Shown: positions 23,430 to 35,759 of the stretch, one piece after another
Position numbering within the stretch: the first letter of the stretch is position 1
How the letters are laid out: the number at the start of each line of letters is the position of its first letter
Source of the DNA: Nageia nagi
Lineage: Eukaryota > Pinophyta
NCBI GenBank assembly: GCA_050084985.1
Contig: JBITNC010000001.1
Span: forward strand, 47,244,001 to 47,308,000
DNA: 64,000 nucleotides
Direction: 5' to 3'
Program-made: the position numbers and the translations under genes
The notes under the pieces: model-generated
Databases searched by the model: none
Told to the model about the DNA's origin: nothing
What the model saw: only the letters and a program-made list of their open reading frames with translations

Positions 23430-24260
23430 CCCTTACTCTATTCTATTATCCTCTATATCCCATTAGCAATATCCTTTTTATTGCCTTTAGCCCACTCACT
23501 AATTCAAATTGTCTACCAAGAGTTTGTTTACCCACATCAATATATCTCCTAGAACTTCTAGTTTTCCTCATCAAATATTGATCCATTAACAATTTATTAT
23601 TATTCCCTTTTTATTAGCACTCTTTCTAGGATACCTAGTCCAAGTTCCATCATCCTCTTCTTCAAAATTATCATTCTCTTCTACATACATATCAGAAAAA
23701 GTATCCTTGACATATACAAGATTATGAGAAATCAAAATATTCTCATAAACTCTCTTAATAAGTTCTTGATAGTCCACCTCTTTATGTTTTTGAACCATTA
23801 CCATATGTTTGTAATAACTCTCATTTATTTTTATTTTTTTACCTAACTTTCCAACTTTTTGGGTACCAAAAGCTTCCTAATTTACAACAACATCATCCTC
23901 ATTTGTATAAATGGGATCATAGAACATTCCAACATATCATCACTACCATTTGAAACATTCTTATATGCATCATTCATGTTCCTCAAATTCTCATTAATAT
24001 ATTCAAAAACTTTATTAAATTCTTCAAGAGACACCAAATCCCCACTAGCTACTAATTCCTTAGTTATGATTGTATTCAAAATTTGAAACTAATTATTATC
24101 TTTAAAGGTTGATTCCTCACCTACAACATCCTGATTAGCAATTTTATTCACCACAATTTCACTACTCTTCTTATTATTAAAATTACCCTTCCCTTTTGGA
24201 TGTCACATAATTACTCTTGTTAGTGATTTTCAAAATAGGTTTCAAAGAAGGTTGATGAAT
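23430..24260 (-). pseudogene. Possible LINE ORF1 remnant
   Basis: Upstream of the endonuclease, two minus-strand open pieces (24079-23882 and 23804-23586) have an acidic, Lys/Glu-rich, coding-like composition (EENDNFEEEDDGTWTRYPRK). No RNA-binding or zinc-knuckle motif is visible, so assignment to ORF1 rests only on position. Confidence 0.35.
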
Positions 24261-26117
24261 CATTTCCTATACATATTAGAAATGATCTCTTTTCTTATTA
24301 ATTATCATAAGCCTATACATATTAATAGCAATTTGAGTCGTACATATATCAACATGGTCAACAAAACATAGAAATATAAATGATTACATAGTATATTATA
24401 TGGTAAATGGAAAGGGGATTATCCCATATTTTAATATAGAATATATAATTTAACATCGATAATATCTATATTTGAGTACCTAACATTGCATTTTTTAAAT
24501 TTGCATTTGTAAAATTTAGCGAACCCTTATTTATCATAAAATCGCTAAAATTTTCAAGGTCTATATTGTATTTTAGGATCAATTCACCAATAATTTTACA
24601 AAAATTGAAATCACCTTTAACACAACATTGTAAGGTGCTTGGTTTACCTTATATATATATAATTGTAGAAATAATGGAGTGAGTACTTTTTAAGAGGCAT
24701 CCTACAATGATAAAAAAGGGGAGGTTTTAAGATCTCATTTTTCTCTTATGTATTTGTTTAAAAATTCAATGGTTGAAATTAATCAATTCTATAAATAGAT
24801 GATTGGAAATAATTCACAATTTATTTTTGATATTTCATTTTCATTTTATATTTAATTATTGTCAAGTGATACTTATTGCATCTTTATTTGTTACATTTTT
24901 AAATATTTTTATTTAATAATATATAAAGAGAATTATTTAATATTCAATTGTTGTATTCCCAATTCTATTTACAATAAGTATTAACTCAAATATTTTGAAT
25001 ATATATATAAATCTTGAGATTGATACTTCATAATATTTTTTAGATATATTTTAAAATATTTATACTAATATATATTATAATATATGTGAATTATTTTATG
25101 ATCTAGTAAAAAACATTTTATGATTATTTAATAAACTTAGTAACAATATAATAAAAAAAAATTTCCCATGGTAAATATGTTTCCAAGTGGTTAACAAATT
25201 TACTACTGTATCATGGTAAATTTATAGCTAACATGGTAAAAATATTTTAGATGCTACAATAATATATTTTTTAATTATTTAGGTATAATTTATAAATGTT
25301 TTTCACTCAACTACATAATTCACCAAATGTTTCTACCTTTTATGATTTAACTATGGAATTTGCTAAGTTTTCTAAACTAGTTTTTACTATATTCACCAAG
25401 TTTTCTAACCTAGTTTTGACTAGATTCACCAAATGTTTATAGAGTAATTTAGGATATGGGTTCTTACAATATTTCCTATTCTTAATGTTTCATCTTTAGA
25501 ATGATGATTCTCTCAAAAATATTTTAAAAATGAACGTAGTGAACCTTTCTAGCTTTCTTTTGAAGAGAATACTTGATCATAAAGGGAGTTGATGATTTGA
25601 AATGCCTTTGATGTATCTTTTTATACGTTGAAGTAAAACAATAAAACATTATTTAACCTTATCCTTGAATTTCAATTATATTTTATTGAAATTATATCCA
25701 AATAATAAAATCATTTTAGATACCTAAATTAGTATTTTTAATAAATCAAAAATTAAATTTAGTTGTTCAGAGATAGTCACATTATATAGCTTATATTTAA
25801 TATTAAATAAGAATTAGTTGAATATTTTTATGCTCAAATAATTAGAATAGTTAATATATTAGTATATACAACATTCTAAAAGATACTTTTATCTATCTTT
25901 CTTAAAGTACTAGGATGGGATTGAATAAAATTTTCTCTTTTCATGAGATGGTAATAGATATTTTAAATTTTAGTTAATTTGAAGAGATATTCGTTTTTTA
26001 GTAAGATTGAAAAATATTAAAGAGTTTATAAGATATTATATTGATTATTATTTACATAAAAATAATTAGTAAGACACCATGCATGCCATGCATACTAAAC
26101 AAAGAGACTTGTAGCAT
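24261..26117. other. AT-rich non-coding stretch
   Basis: No gene or mobile element recognised. A two-copy 33-bp tandem repeat lies at 25365-25430 and is listed separately. Confidence 0.5.
25365..25430. repeat. Two-copy 33-bp tandem repeat
   Basis: AAGTTTTCTAAACTAG... (25365-25397) is repeated as AAGTTTTCTAACCTAG... (25398-25430), and both end in ATTCACC. The sequence CACCAAATGTTT flanks the pair on both sides (25321 and 25427). Confidence 0.7.
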
Positions 26118-26342
26118 AAGGAGGTGGATGCAAATATCTTTGATGGAGTGGATTTATTCTTAGCATCCATAGGATTGGGATCCAATCTTATGATTCTATA
26201 ATCCCTATTGATTTTAATTAAAAATATATCCATATGCTTCTTCAAGTTAACAAACCATATTCAAGACTTTGTAGTGGATACCAAAGTGAAACTTGTAGCC
26301 TTGATGAAGGATGAAGAATTTGAAGAGATATTGAAACCATGA
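26118..26342 (+). pseudogene. Two short exon-like stretches, gene unknown
   Basis: Plus strand 26118-26198 reads KEVDANIFDGVDLFLASIGL and seven more residues before a TAA. After a T-rich stretch ending TTCTTCAAG, a second run (26247-26339) reads HIQDFVVDTKVKLVALMKDE and then EEFEEILKP before a TGA. Both have soluble-protein composition unlike the AT-rich surroundings. The second could be a terminal exon with an AG acceptor at 26245-26246, and the T-rich DNA after it could be a 3' UTR. No family was recognised. They may equally be chance reading frames. Confidence 0.22.
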
Positions 26343-29300
26343 AGGATTTTCAAGGGCATAGCTAATAAATTATTTTTATACCCTGGTGAATCTTAAATTT
26401 TATTTTTTCTATCATAGTTATTATATTCTAATTCTTATGGTTTTACTATACTTTGTAATTTATTAGTTTCTAAGTTTGAAGATACTAATTGATTTGAGGT
26501 AGTATATGTTTGCTAGTTATTTGGTTGCCTTATGTTTTGTTGGATCTTAAAGGAAAAATTTAGGAATTTTTAGAGGGCAGGTACCCTTTCAAAACTTCCC
26601 CTTCAAACTAATAACTAATTTATAAGTAAGAATTACTTAAATTTAATAAATGTACTTAGGGTAGTTGGATAGTTAATAATGTAGTTGAATATTTTTTATA
26701 TAAATATTAGTTCAATTAAAAAAAGATAGGATTATATTTTTGCTTAAGTTTGTAGGAAATTTAATTTTGATCTCTCATAATGTTATATTATATATATGAA
26801 TATAATTTACCATTAAATTGGTATAATATAGGTTATGATTAACCTGTAATCAAGCCATCTACTTAAATATGGTTCATACTATGGTCCTTATTTCTTATGT
26901 TGATCTTATAGAACAATAATAAATAAGTTATTAGATCATAACAATCTAAAGATGAATTTCATAGAATAAGAGTAATAATAACTAAATAAATAACATAAAA
27001 ATGAATTTTATAGAATAATGTCTAAGTTATTAGATCATATTTATAGCATGTAACCTATAAGAGAGATATCAATGAGTTTTTAGCTATTACCCAACCTTGA
27101 TGATCAATTATATGTACATACCTGAGTTTATTATCCAAGTGTGATATTAGGATGTAAGAGCCAATAGTGAATCACAATCAATAGACCAATGATAATTATA
27201 AGTATAGAATTAATGCCTAATGAAACACATTAAAATATTATCTAGAGACATCATTATGCAGGTCCCCATAGATTAACCCTCATAGCCAAGATCCATAGTA
27301 ATTTAATAAAGTGACAAGACTAGTCAAAACTAAATTTTAGTCACAAGTTGCACATTTTCAAAATTATATATCTTGTATTTTCCAAATTTATGATTATCCC
27401 AAACTAAATTTTGACTAAGTATTAGTCAAAAGTTGCACATTTGCAAGATGATAGATTCTTGCATTTTCTAAATTTGTGAGGTTTAACTAAGATATTTCAA
27501 ATTTGTATGAAATATTTGAGTTTGATAATTCATTCATGCCATTTATACCATTTTTAATTTAGATACATGATGAAAAGTGTCAGTCTTGCATTGCTAGCCA
27601 CTCCTTTAATATGGAATTTTCTCATGTAATATCTCAAGACACGAGTATCCATTTTTGACAAAACTAATTTTGTTATGTTCCTTAATTCATACCAATTGAA
27701 ATGAGTGGTTGTACAAATATATTGATTTAATGAATAAAAAATAATAAATAATTTAAAATTTGAACCTACTCTTAGGGTGATTTCAACGAAAATGAATTAA
27801 ATTGCCCAATCAGGGATAGACAAATGATTTCATGCATAACATTCGCATATGAGTTCATTTGATTGAATTGTCATTTTTATGAGTTCCTTGAGACTGATAT
27901 ATTTCTAATGAGTGGTTGCAAAATACCTTTTGATTATTATTTATTTACAAAAATCTCACTCTAATACATGTGAATTATAAATTTAATTAAATTCATTAAA
28001 TTTAATTAACATTAACATTTTAATATCTCAAGTTCTACAACTCTATTTGATGAACCATAAAAGGTGTCAGGTTTATGATCTAAAGTAATTTAATGTAATA
28101 TAATTAAAAGCATGGAATTCAAATTTTAACATTATAATTTAATCATTTTTGAAGGCCATGATCAAAGGTGACCTTAATGAGGTATGCTCATCGAGAAAAT
28201 TTGTAGATTGATTGAATGAATCAAGTACTAAGGTATAAATCCAAATTAAGAATAAAATATACATTATCATCCATGACATGAAATTAAAAATATAAAAATC
28301 TCTCCTTTTACCAAATTGGCATGATATGATTCTTACTCATTCTCATAATAGTGCTTAAGTATGATTAAATTAGTAAAGGGACAATAGATGCAATTTTAAT
28401 TAAACACACATGTATGAAATTTATGTTAAAGATGAATTCAAATAAAAATTAAAACCTAATTAATAAAATAAGAGGATATTCTATAAATATTTGTATGAAA
28501 GAAAAATTTGGGAAGTAACAAGGATTAAAGAAATGCCAATTTCTCTAACAATAGATGCTATCTCCAAATTCTTAAGGTAAAATAGATGAGAGATAGCAAT
28601 TCCCATAAATTCCATAGAGGAGAGACCTTCTACGCATTATGATGGTGATGACACTTAGATGGTAATTTCTCATCACATTCAATAGTGGGGCAATAAAAAT
28701 AACCACTCAATCATTTATAAGAAGAGGGGAGTTCCTAAATACTCATATTAAGGATATCACTCCTTTACAAATAGGAATAAGCTCCCATTATGAATTCTAC
28801 TTATGAAAATACTTAAAATTCCATTATATCACCCTTCTAAAACTTAATATAATTTAAGTTTTGTTCATCACATCAAAGTCTTAGGGTACAATTGTATCTC
28901 ACCTTATTCATATACAAGCATGAAAAGCTCCAAGGATGCAACTGACCAACAACTACTATGAACTAAGAGTACAACACTATCCTAAATGACACCTTAAAAT
29001 AAAAACTCCAAAATGAATACAACATTAGGAACCATAAGATAAATATTTATAATTAAAAAAATCATGAACATATTTAAGATAAGTCATTCACACTTATCAA
29101 CACATAAAGAAAGATAGCTAAAAGTACTAAAGATTACATAAGTTGTGGAGAGAAAAACCAATATGTCACTCTTATGAGGATCAAAATAAGGACCAAGGAC
29201 ATTTTGAATCTATTTAACCAAGGTAAATCAAATTTTTGGAGTTGTACTCTTGGTTGGTTCACATAAACCCATAATTAACCAAGATCTACCCCCATGAAAT

Positions 29301-29600
29301 GGATTACTATTGTTATGAATCTTGAGGACCATTAAGCAAGTTTAACCATAGTTTAAGCCTAACTTGGCATAAAATTTAAGAGCTATAATATTTATTTAAA
29401 GGACATGGATCACTACTTGGTATCATAATCAATAAATGCAACACTCAAAATTATTTTCAATCACTACCAGCTACTATAATTTACATTGAGCTATAAATAC
29501 TAGTTCATAGGTGTATTGGTTTAGCATTCACAAGAAAAAGGGATTCACTTAGTTCTTGAATTCAAGATCTAGTGAATCAACAGAGTAGTATAAACGCCAT
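26343..29600. other. AT-rich non-coding stretch
   Basis: About 3.2 kb without a supported gene. An imperfect direct repeat of about 60 bp at 27335-27479 is listed separately. Nothing else stands out. Confidence 0.5.
27335..27479. repeat. Imperfect direct repeat, about 60 bp, 85 bp apart
   Basis: TTTTAGTCACAAGTTGCACA... (27335-27392) and TATTAGTCAAAAGTTGCACA... (27420-27479) both continue through a CTTG(T/C)ATTTTC(C/T)AAATTT block. They are separated by about 27 bases. Confidence 0.6.
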
Positions 29601-30314
29601 CATATAATAATATAAAAAGGGTTTTTTAGGATTAAATATATAAAATATAATTGCAAAAATTAAATTTTTACTCCTTTGTAAAAGAATTTTAACAAGTAAA
29701 TAATCATACAAAAGAGAAGAGATAAGTTTTAATATGGTTCACATAGTGTAGGCTACATCCACCAAGAATGTTTAGTCCTTTGATTAAATTATCCCAATAA
29801 AAAAGGTATACAACCTACAACCAAACATTTGTATACCTTCCTCTTTGGTCTTACAAATAATCCTTTCCACAAAACTTAGTCTCTCTAAAAACTCATAAAA
29901 TTATATCTTCTTTTCATATATAAATTTATAAAATATATACAAACTTAATTTTAGTTTAAACTAGAATATAATTACATGTATTAGGTTTTACATCCTATAT
30001 AACCTTATATCACACTCTAATATAAGCTTTAAGATCAAGTTAATAGCTCCAAAATAGACTTTTCATATCTGTAGAGTTGTAATCGGCCACCAACTGACTA
30101 AATGGGTTATCATGATCTATCATCACAAGGTTTACTACATCATTAATAATAATTGGCCAACTAAATTGCATGATCAACCTCCACTTAGTTTATTGGGACT
30201 TATTTAACCCCTATCTATTAACTTATCCTATAGATTGGCCTTGTGCATGTGGACTAAAAAATAGAGAACTAAAAATCACCACTTAAACCAAAAAATGAGG
30301 CTCCATTCATAGCA
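29600..30314 (-). repeat. 3' LTR of the truncated copia (outer end uncertain)
   Basis: The inner end is clear: on the minus strand the LTR starts TGCTATGAATGG directly after the polypurine tract. It contains a GGTTCACATAGTGTAGGCTACATCC-type block (plus strand, about 29736-29760), common in LTRs of this window. The outer end near 29600 is a guess, since no second LTR copy is available. Confidence 0.45.
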
Positions 30315-30327
30315 ATCTCCCACTTGG
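30315..30327 (-). other. Polypurine tract of the truncated copia
   Basis: Minus strand CCAAGTGGGAGAT. The CCAAGTGGGAGA form just before the 3' LTR is typical of plant copia elements. Confidence 0.8.
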
Positions 30328-30329
30328 AT

Positions 30330-31955
30330 ACCAATTCTATTTCACCATACTATAACCAAGGACTAAAAACTTATCATCATGAACTCTTATTCCTTGAGGC
30401 CAACCAAAATTGAGAAAAAGATTAACTTCTCTCTTGTTATAACTTTGGTAAGCATACCATTAGGATTTTTACTTGTATGAATCTTCCCTAACTTCAATGA
30501 ACCATCATCCATTACTAATCATATGAGATGATATTAGATTTGAATGTGTTTGGTTCTTAAGTGAAAGGTTGAATTCTTAGTTAGGTGGATATTACTTTAG
30601 CTATTACTCCATAATCTACCATCTTATTTCTCTTTACCACTTTTTTTCATCAATATTTTCATCCATATGAACTCCTTTCTAGCCTCCATAGCAGCCACAT
30701 ACTCAACTTCAATGGTTGAAAGAGCAACTACTTTTTATAGTTTAGAAATCTAACTAACCATCATTCCACCTATGGTAAAGATGTCAAATTCATCTACCAT
30801 ATATCAATATACATAACCTTGCAAGCATATATTAGAACCTCTAAATTTCAAATAGTGATTGGAAGTACCTCTCAAATACTTGAGTATCCATTTTACTACT
30901 TTTCAATTTTCTCTCCCTAGATTGTTCATGAATTTGCTCACAAATCCCACTACTTTTGCTTTATCCAGTCTAGTGCAAACCATGGAATACATCAAACTTC
31001 TAACTACTAAAGTATATGGAACCTTATCCATATATTTTTGTTCCTCTTATATCTTGAGACATATATCTTTTATGAGTTTTAAATTATTTACCAAAGGTGC
31101 AGTAATTATTTTTTCCATCTTTCATGTTGAAACTCTTTAGCATATTTTTAACATATGCTCCTTGATATAGTCTTAACAAGTGGTTTTCTTTGTCTCTTAT
31201 GGTCCATATGGCAAGGATTTATTTCACCTCCAAAAAATACTTTATGGAAAAAAAATTTATCAACTTCTTCTTGATCACATCTATATCTTGCATATTAAAT
31301 CTTTCAGCAATCATATCATCCACATACAATATTAAAATAATATAATTTCCATTATTTATTCTCTTAAAATAAACATAATGGTTAACTTGGTATCTTATAA
31401 ACTTTTTGTTAGTCATAAAGTTATCAAAATTAAGGTACCATTATCTAGGAGCTTGTTTAAGGCTATAAAATCTCTTTTTAAATTTACACACCCAATCCTC
31501 CTTATCCTTGACCTCAAATTATTTGGGTTGGTGCATGTAAATATCCTCCTCTAGCAAGTCACTATAAAGGAAATAATTCTTTAACATCCAATATTTCAAG
31601 ATAGAAGTTTTTTATATGCACAATACTCAAAATAGTTCTAATAGAGTTCATTTTAATAGCTAGTGAAAAGATCTCATCAAATTCAATACCTTTATTTTGA
31701 GAAAATCCCTTAACCATAAGCCTTGCCTTGCATCTCTTTTGTCATCCTACTTCTAATTTTAAATTGTATACCCACTTTTTAGTTAAATGCTTTTTACCTT
31801 TGGGTATCTCAACCAAATACTAAGTTTGGTTTTGAATTAAAGAATCCATATCTTCATCCATAGCAAGCTCCTACTTGTTCCTGGTATTCATCTACATAGC
31901 CTCATCAAAATACTTTAGTTCACAAGAATTAGTAACAACATATAGTAAAGTGTGG
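30330..31955 (-). pseudogene. Copia reverse transcriptase and RNase H (broken)
   Basis: Minus-strand copia pol. Motifs in order: KYFDEAM and ELAMDEDMDSLIQNQT (RT N-terminus), KKHLTKKWVYNLK, EEDIYMHQPKXFEVK, FYSLKQAPRXWYLNFD, the catalytic ILYVDDMIAE (31328-31312), then FNMKDGKNNY, and an RNase H with VVALSTIEVEYVAAMEARKE, STFHLRTKHIQI and IHTSKNPNGMLTK. YVDD is kept. The longest open piece is 31416-31219; stops break the rest. RT followed by RNase H with SKT/KHI blocks is diagnostic for copia. Confidence 0.85.
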
Positions 31956-32007
31956 GAGAGTAGAATTAAAATGGTATATTTACTCTTAAAGATATTCTAA
32001 AACCAAG

Positions 32008-33226
32008 TGTATACACTTAAAAATAATATGTTTTCACAAACATAGCTGATCTATAGATTGTTTTTCATATGTTGGCATGCTCGACATCTTGTCGACATCA
32101 TGGCCATTATATCTCATTATGCAAGGGCTCTTAAGTTTTAACCTAATAATGTTGGATATTTTACTTTGATTTTAACAAGCCTTCCTTTTAGGTAATTAGC
32201 TAATTAATCAAGATTAAAAACATAGTAAACATGTTGATAACAAATAGAGATGAAGTATAAATAATAATTCAAAATCATTTCAAAAGATCTATAATTATTC
32301 TTAGTTTCCTTTTTTGCATCCTAAGCTCTATATTATGCATGATACATGTTTATTACTAATATTTGCACTTTGAAAATATATTTTGGAGTAATATACATAA
32401 GATCTAGAAGCATAAGTGTAGAATTGAAAATCTTACCCCTACTTTAAGGTAAGGATGTATATATTACATGCTAAAGGTCATTTTATTCTAACAAAAGTAT
32501 CTTAAATCAATTTTTTGTAGTATTTGAAGTTGCTCTTTGGACAATCATATCCTTTTGTTTCATGCATTGTTTCCCTTCTACATTTTGTGTGCATGTGTAG
32601 GTAAGATCATTTTAGTATCTTGAAATTTTATGCATGGTAGTTTCTAGTGTAATTCAATAATATTCACATCATTATATAGATCCATTTCATAGATTTACAT
32701 CTATCTAGTTAGCTTAGCATCCATTACTTATGCCTTTTATGTTGCATGTATGGTTTTATGTATACATGATAAAATGATAAAAATAAACATATTAGCTTCA
32801 AATCATTTTATATAATTCATATTTACATCTATATTTCTTATTTTTAACACCTTTTTGATTGAGGGTTGGGGATATACAATCTAGTAAAAGAAATATACTC
32901 CCTACTTTGATCCCTTCAAGGTCTAAAATACTTTAAGGTAGAGATTCCCATTAACATATTTTATCCTGTAGGTCTCCCATATATCATATAGGTCCATCAT
33001 TATGTAAAGAAAGTAAATTGATCTACCAAATTGCATCTCTACTATAGTATAACATATCATACTCACTTTTGTTTATAATTGCTTTATTTTTTGGGTTGTT
33101 AACAAGATGTGTTATCAATCCAAAGTTTCAAATAATATTCATTACATAATGGAAATCATAATGGTACCCCTTGGTCCTTAAACATAAAATTTGTGGAGAA
33201 GTTTTTTTTCTAACTCTACCCTAATG
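32008..33226 (+). repeat. 5' LTR of element 3 (end tentative)
   Basis: Starts TGTATACACTTAAAAATAAT, aligned with TGTAGATACCCCAAAATATA at 55052. Homology is clear to about 32430 through a TTGGCATGCT block, a CATGAAGTATAAA-like block and ATATTTTGGAGTAATATACA. The end is only a guess: TTTTGGTG at 33227 resembles the sequence right after the 5' LTR of element 2. Confidence applies to the start. Confidence 0.65.
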
Positions 33227-34376
33227 TTTTGGTGTTATGCTTTTGTATTTTGGATACTCCTCTTTTCTTATGATATCTTGGTCGTACTAATTTTTGATGT
33301 GACTTTTAAGGATTTACTATTACAAATTCTAGAATAAGATCCTAAAATATTTATTTCTAAATTCATCTTATATCTCCAACCAACTTTGATCAAATTGGTT
33401 ATAGTTCTATAGTTATCTTTCACCAAACTGATTATTCATGTAGCTTTCTCTTTTTAGGTTAGCTATAACTATCTTAGTCGATAACATTATTTTAGGCTTA
33501 TATTTTTTATTTCATAGCATCTATAATTTTGTAATAGGTGGAAATAGTTCTATTCTTGGATAATTATACATATTTGAATACCCTTGTCATGGAATTTTAT
33601 TAATTTTTAATCATGTGTTAGTCATTTCTTAAGGATCTCTAGGTACCAGTATGACCAATTGGTTGGTTGTTTGATCAACCTACTGATTGTTACTACTAAT
33701 ATTCATTCAAGAGGAAATTTAGGAGCAATTTTCATAACATAGGTATTATATGAGTGGGATTACTAAATATATTTTCCATATCATGAAGGGTTCTAGTTAC
33801 ACTCTGCATTCATATCATTGCATCATTATATTTGCTTTCTTGTACTATACTTTAATTCGTAATCATAATATTTTATCGAGGTAGTGGGCCTTTCTCCCCA
33901 TGGTATCACTCAAACTTGTATATAATTACTAATATGATAACTTGAATTAATCATTAAATGGTTCACACCCCTAGAGATCAAGTCTTACTCAAAAATAGAT
34001 GACTAGATTCATTCTAGGGAAACTATAAAAGAGGTAAAAAAATCTTCAAACCAATCCTCATTAAAAAGATAAGTGTTCTAATTGAAAAAAGAAACAATTA
34101 CAAATATAAACAAAAATTGCTATCAATTACCACTTTGATCTAATCATACATGATATATATATTTTAAAAGAGTATAATAGGATTGATTATCATAGTATTG
34201 CATGCATTAAAGTAATATCATAACAAAAAATTTAGGATTGATTTTTATTTTCTTTGCCTTGTATTTATCCATTGCGATACTTTTTTCTTATGAGTATTTA
34301 TTTTATATTTGTATAAAAAAAGATAAAAGGGATTTAAAGTAATAACTCCATGATGGATGATGATCCATTTGTTTCC
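33227..34376 (+). other. Element 3 leader, no gene seen
   Basis: AT-rich stretch between the presumed LTR and the first ORF. No clear primer binding site was recognised. Confidence 0.4.
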
Positions 34377-34621
34377 ATGGTTGAGACTAGGTCTCAATCA
34401 AGATGAGACAAGTTAGATAAGAAGGGTAACAAGATTTATAACCTCAACATAAGCCTTCTTCCAACCCATGCATCCCAATAAACACAAGTGTATTCCATTA
34501 CAACATCTCCATATATATATGCCTTTAACCCAAATATGCAACAATGTTTTCAATCATTGAAAAGTATAAGTGCATACAATTTCCATTATAACCACTTGTT
34601 TGAAGGATCTAGCTCAACATA
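34377..34621 (+). pseudogene. Element 3 5' ORF, first part (interrupted by element 4)
   Basis: An ATG at 34377 opens MVETRSQSR, followed by a TGA that probably was CGA, then DKLDKKGNKIYNLNISLLP and further coding-like text with one more stop (TAA, probably CAA) up to the insertion point of element 4. The same frame continues at 41441, after element 4 and one copy of its target duplication. It may be the start of gag or an extra ORF upstream of gag, as in Ogre-type elements. No domain was recognised. Confidence 0.45.
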
Positions 34622-35724
34622 TGGTCCATAAACTATAAGATTAAAATTTCAATTTAACTTTTTCTTAGGATCAATTCACACTTAAAATAATTAAGTGCTT
34701 GTAAAGGAAAATCAGGAACAAATTTGTAAACATAGAGAAGAGAAAAGCATTCACCATAGAAAGAGACAAGCAAAATTATCCTAGTTCACCCGATGTGGGC
34801 TACATCCAGCTCAAAAGCTCTCTACTATCAGTTGGTGGAATCACTTTACAAGGCCTCCATGGTCCTTAAAAACCTCCTCTCACATTCACAACACACTCAC
34901 AACTCTAAAAATCACAATAAGAACTGAAAATAACTTTCCTGAAATCTTCCTTTTTCTCACATCTAACTTGCTCCCCTTTTATACAATTTTGGGGGCTAAA
35001 ATTGGAGAGTATTACAACTAGAAAATTTGATACAAAACCTATTTTCATATACCCATTAACCTCCTTGATCTTCCTATCAAATTTAGGCTCAAATGGTTGT
35101 AAAAATCTCCCCAAAATGAACTCTAAAATCAAAATAATATGCTCACTGGATTATTTTAGGCTTACAAAATTAAATTAGCCTAATAATAGGACCTTAGGCA
35201 AGTTAAACTCACCATAAACCTTTGAAAACACCAAAATACATCAAAAAAACCTAAAATTGGGTAGGTACACTATGGTGATGACACATGGTGCATACTGGGA
35301 AGAAGCCACCCTCCTATTGACTGGGGGCTTGGCTGGCAGTTAGATGGGGGCATGGGTGGCTTGGCTAGTGGTCATATGGGGTGTGGGTGGCTCTACATGC
35401 TGGTGGATTTGGTTGGCAGTCTTCAATCCCTATGGCTTGGCTAGTAGTCCTACCTCATTACCTCCATGCAGGCTTTGACACCATGCAGTCTCCATGATGG
35501 CAGGCAGGTCCCCTCTTCAATGGCCACCAAAAAACATTTGAAAATATTATTTTTTTTATATTTTTTTTTACAAAATACACAAATGGAATTAATATCATAT
35601 CTTCCACATACAGACTCGAATTCATGATCCGAAAGAAGCATCAAAAATCTAAAGACAAGGTGATCATAATGAACACACAGAAATGGAGATCACTCAATGT
35701 TAAAGGGATCCAAACTTTGGATCA
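34622..35724 (-). repeat. 3' LTR of element 4
   Basis: 1103 bp, starts TGGTCCATAAAC and ends TTTGGATCA on the plus strand. Nearly identical to 40338-41435. A run of GGCTTGG/GGTGG-rich sequence (about 35290-35480) is unusually GC-rich for this window and is present in both LTRs. Confidence 0.92.
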
Positions 35725-35733
35725 TTCCTCCCC
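35725..35733 (-). other. Polypurine tract of element 4
   Basis: Minus strand GGGGAGGAA directly before the 3' LTR start (TGATCC). Confidence 0.8.
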
Positions 35734-35759
35734 AATGAGAGAGAGCTTTTGTCCCCAAA

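Larger units (their letters stand above)
19651..24260 (-). mobile_element. Decayed plant L1-type LINE
   Basis: Minus-strand non-LTR retrotransposon with a possible ORF1 region (about 24260-23430), an endonuclease (about 23400-22650), a reverse transcriptase (about 22600-21000) and a C-terminal Cys/His region (about 20900-19700). There are no LTRs. Neither the 5' end nor a poly(A) tail could be placed, so the limits are approximate. All frames carry many stops. The endonuclease-RT-Cys/His order is that of plant L1-like elements. Confidence 0.78.
29600..31955 (-). mobile_element. 3' half of a Ty1/copia element, cut off by element 3
   Basis: Minus-strand copia RT, RNase H, polypurine tract and 3' LTR are present. 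The upstream half (gag, protease, integrase, 5' LTR) is missing. The reading ends just inside the segment that precedes RT, a few tens of bases before the TG start of element 3 at 32008. Insertion of element 3 into the copia is the simplest explanation. The low-coordinate end of the LTR could not be fixed. Confidence 0.7.
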
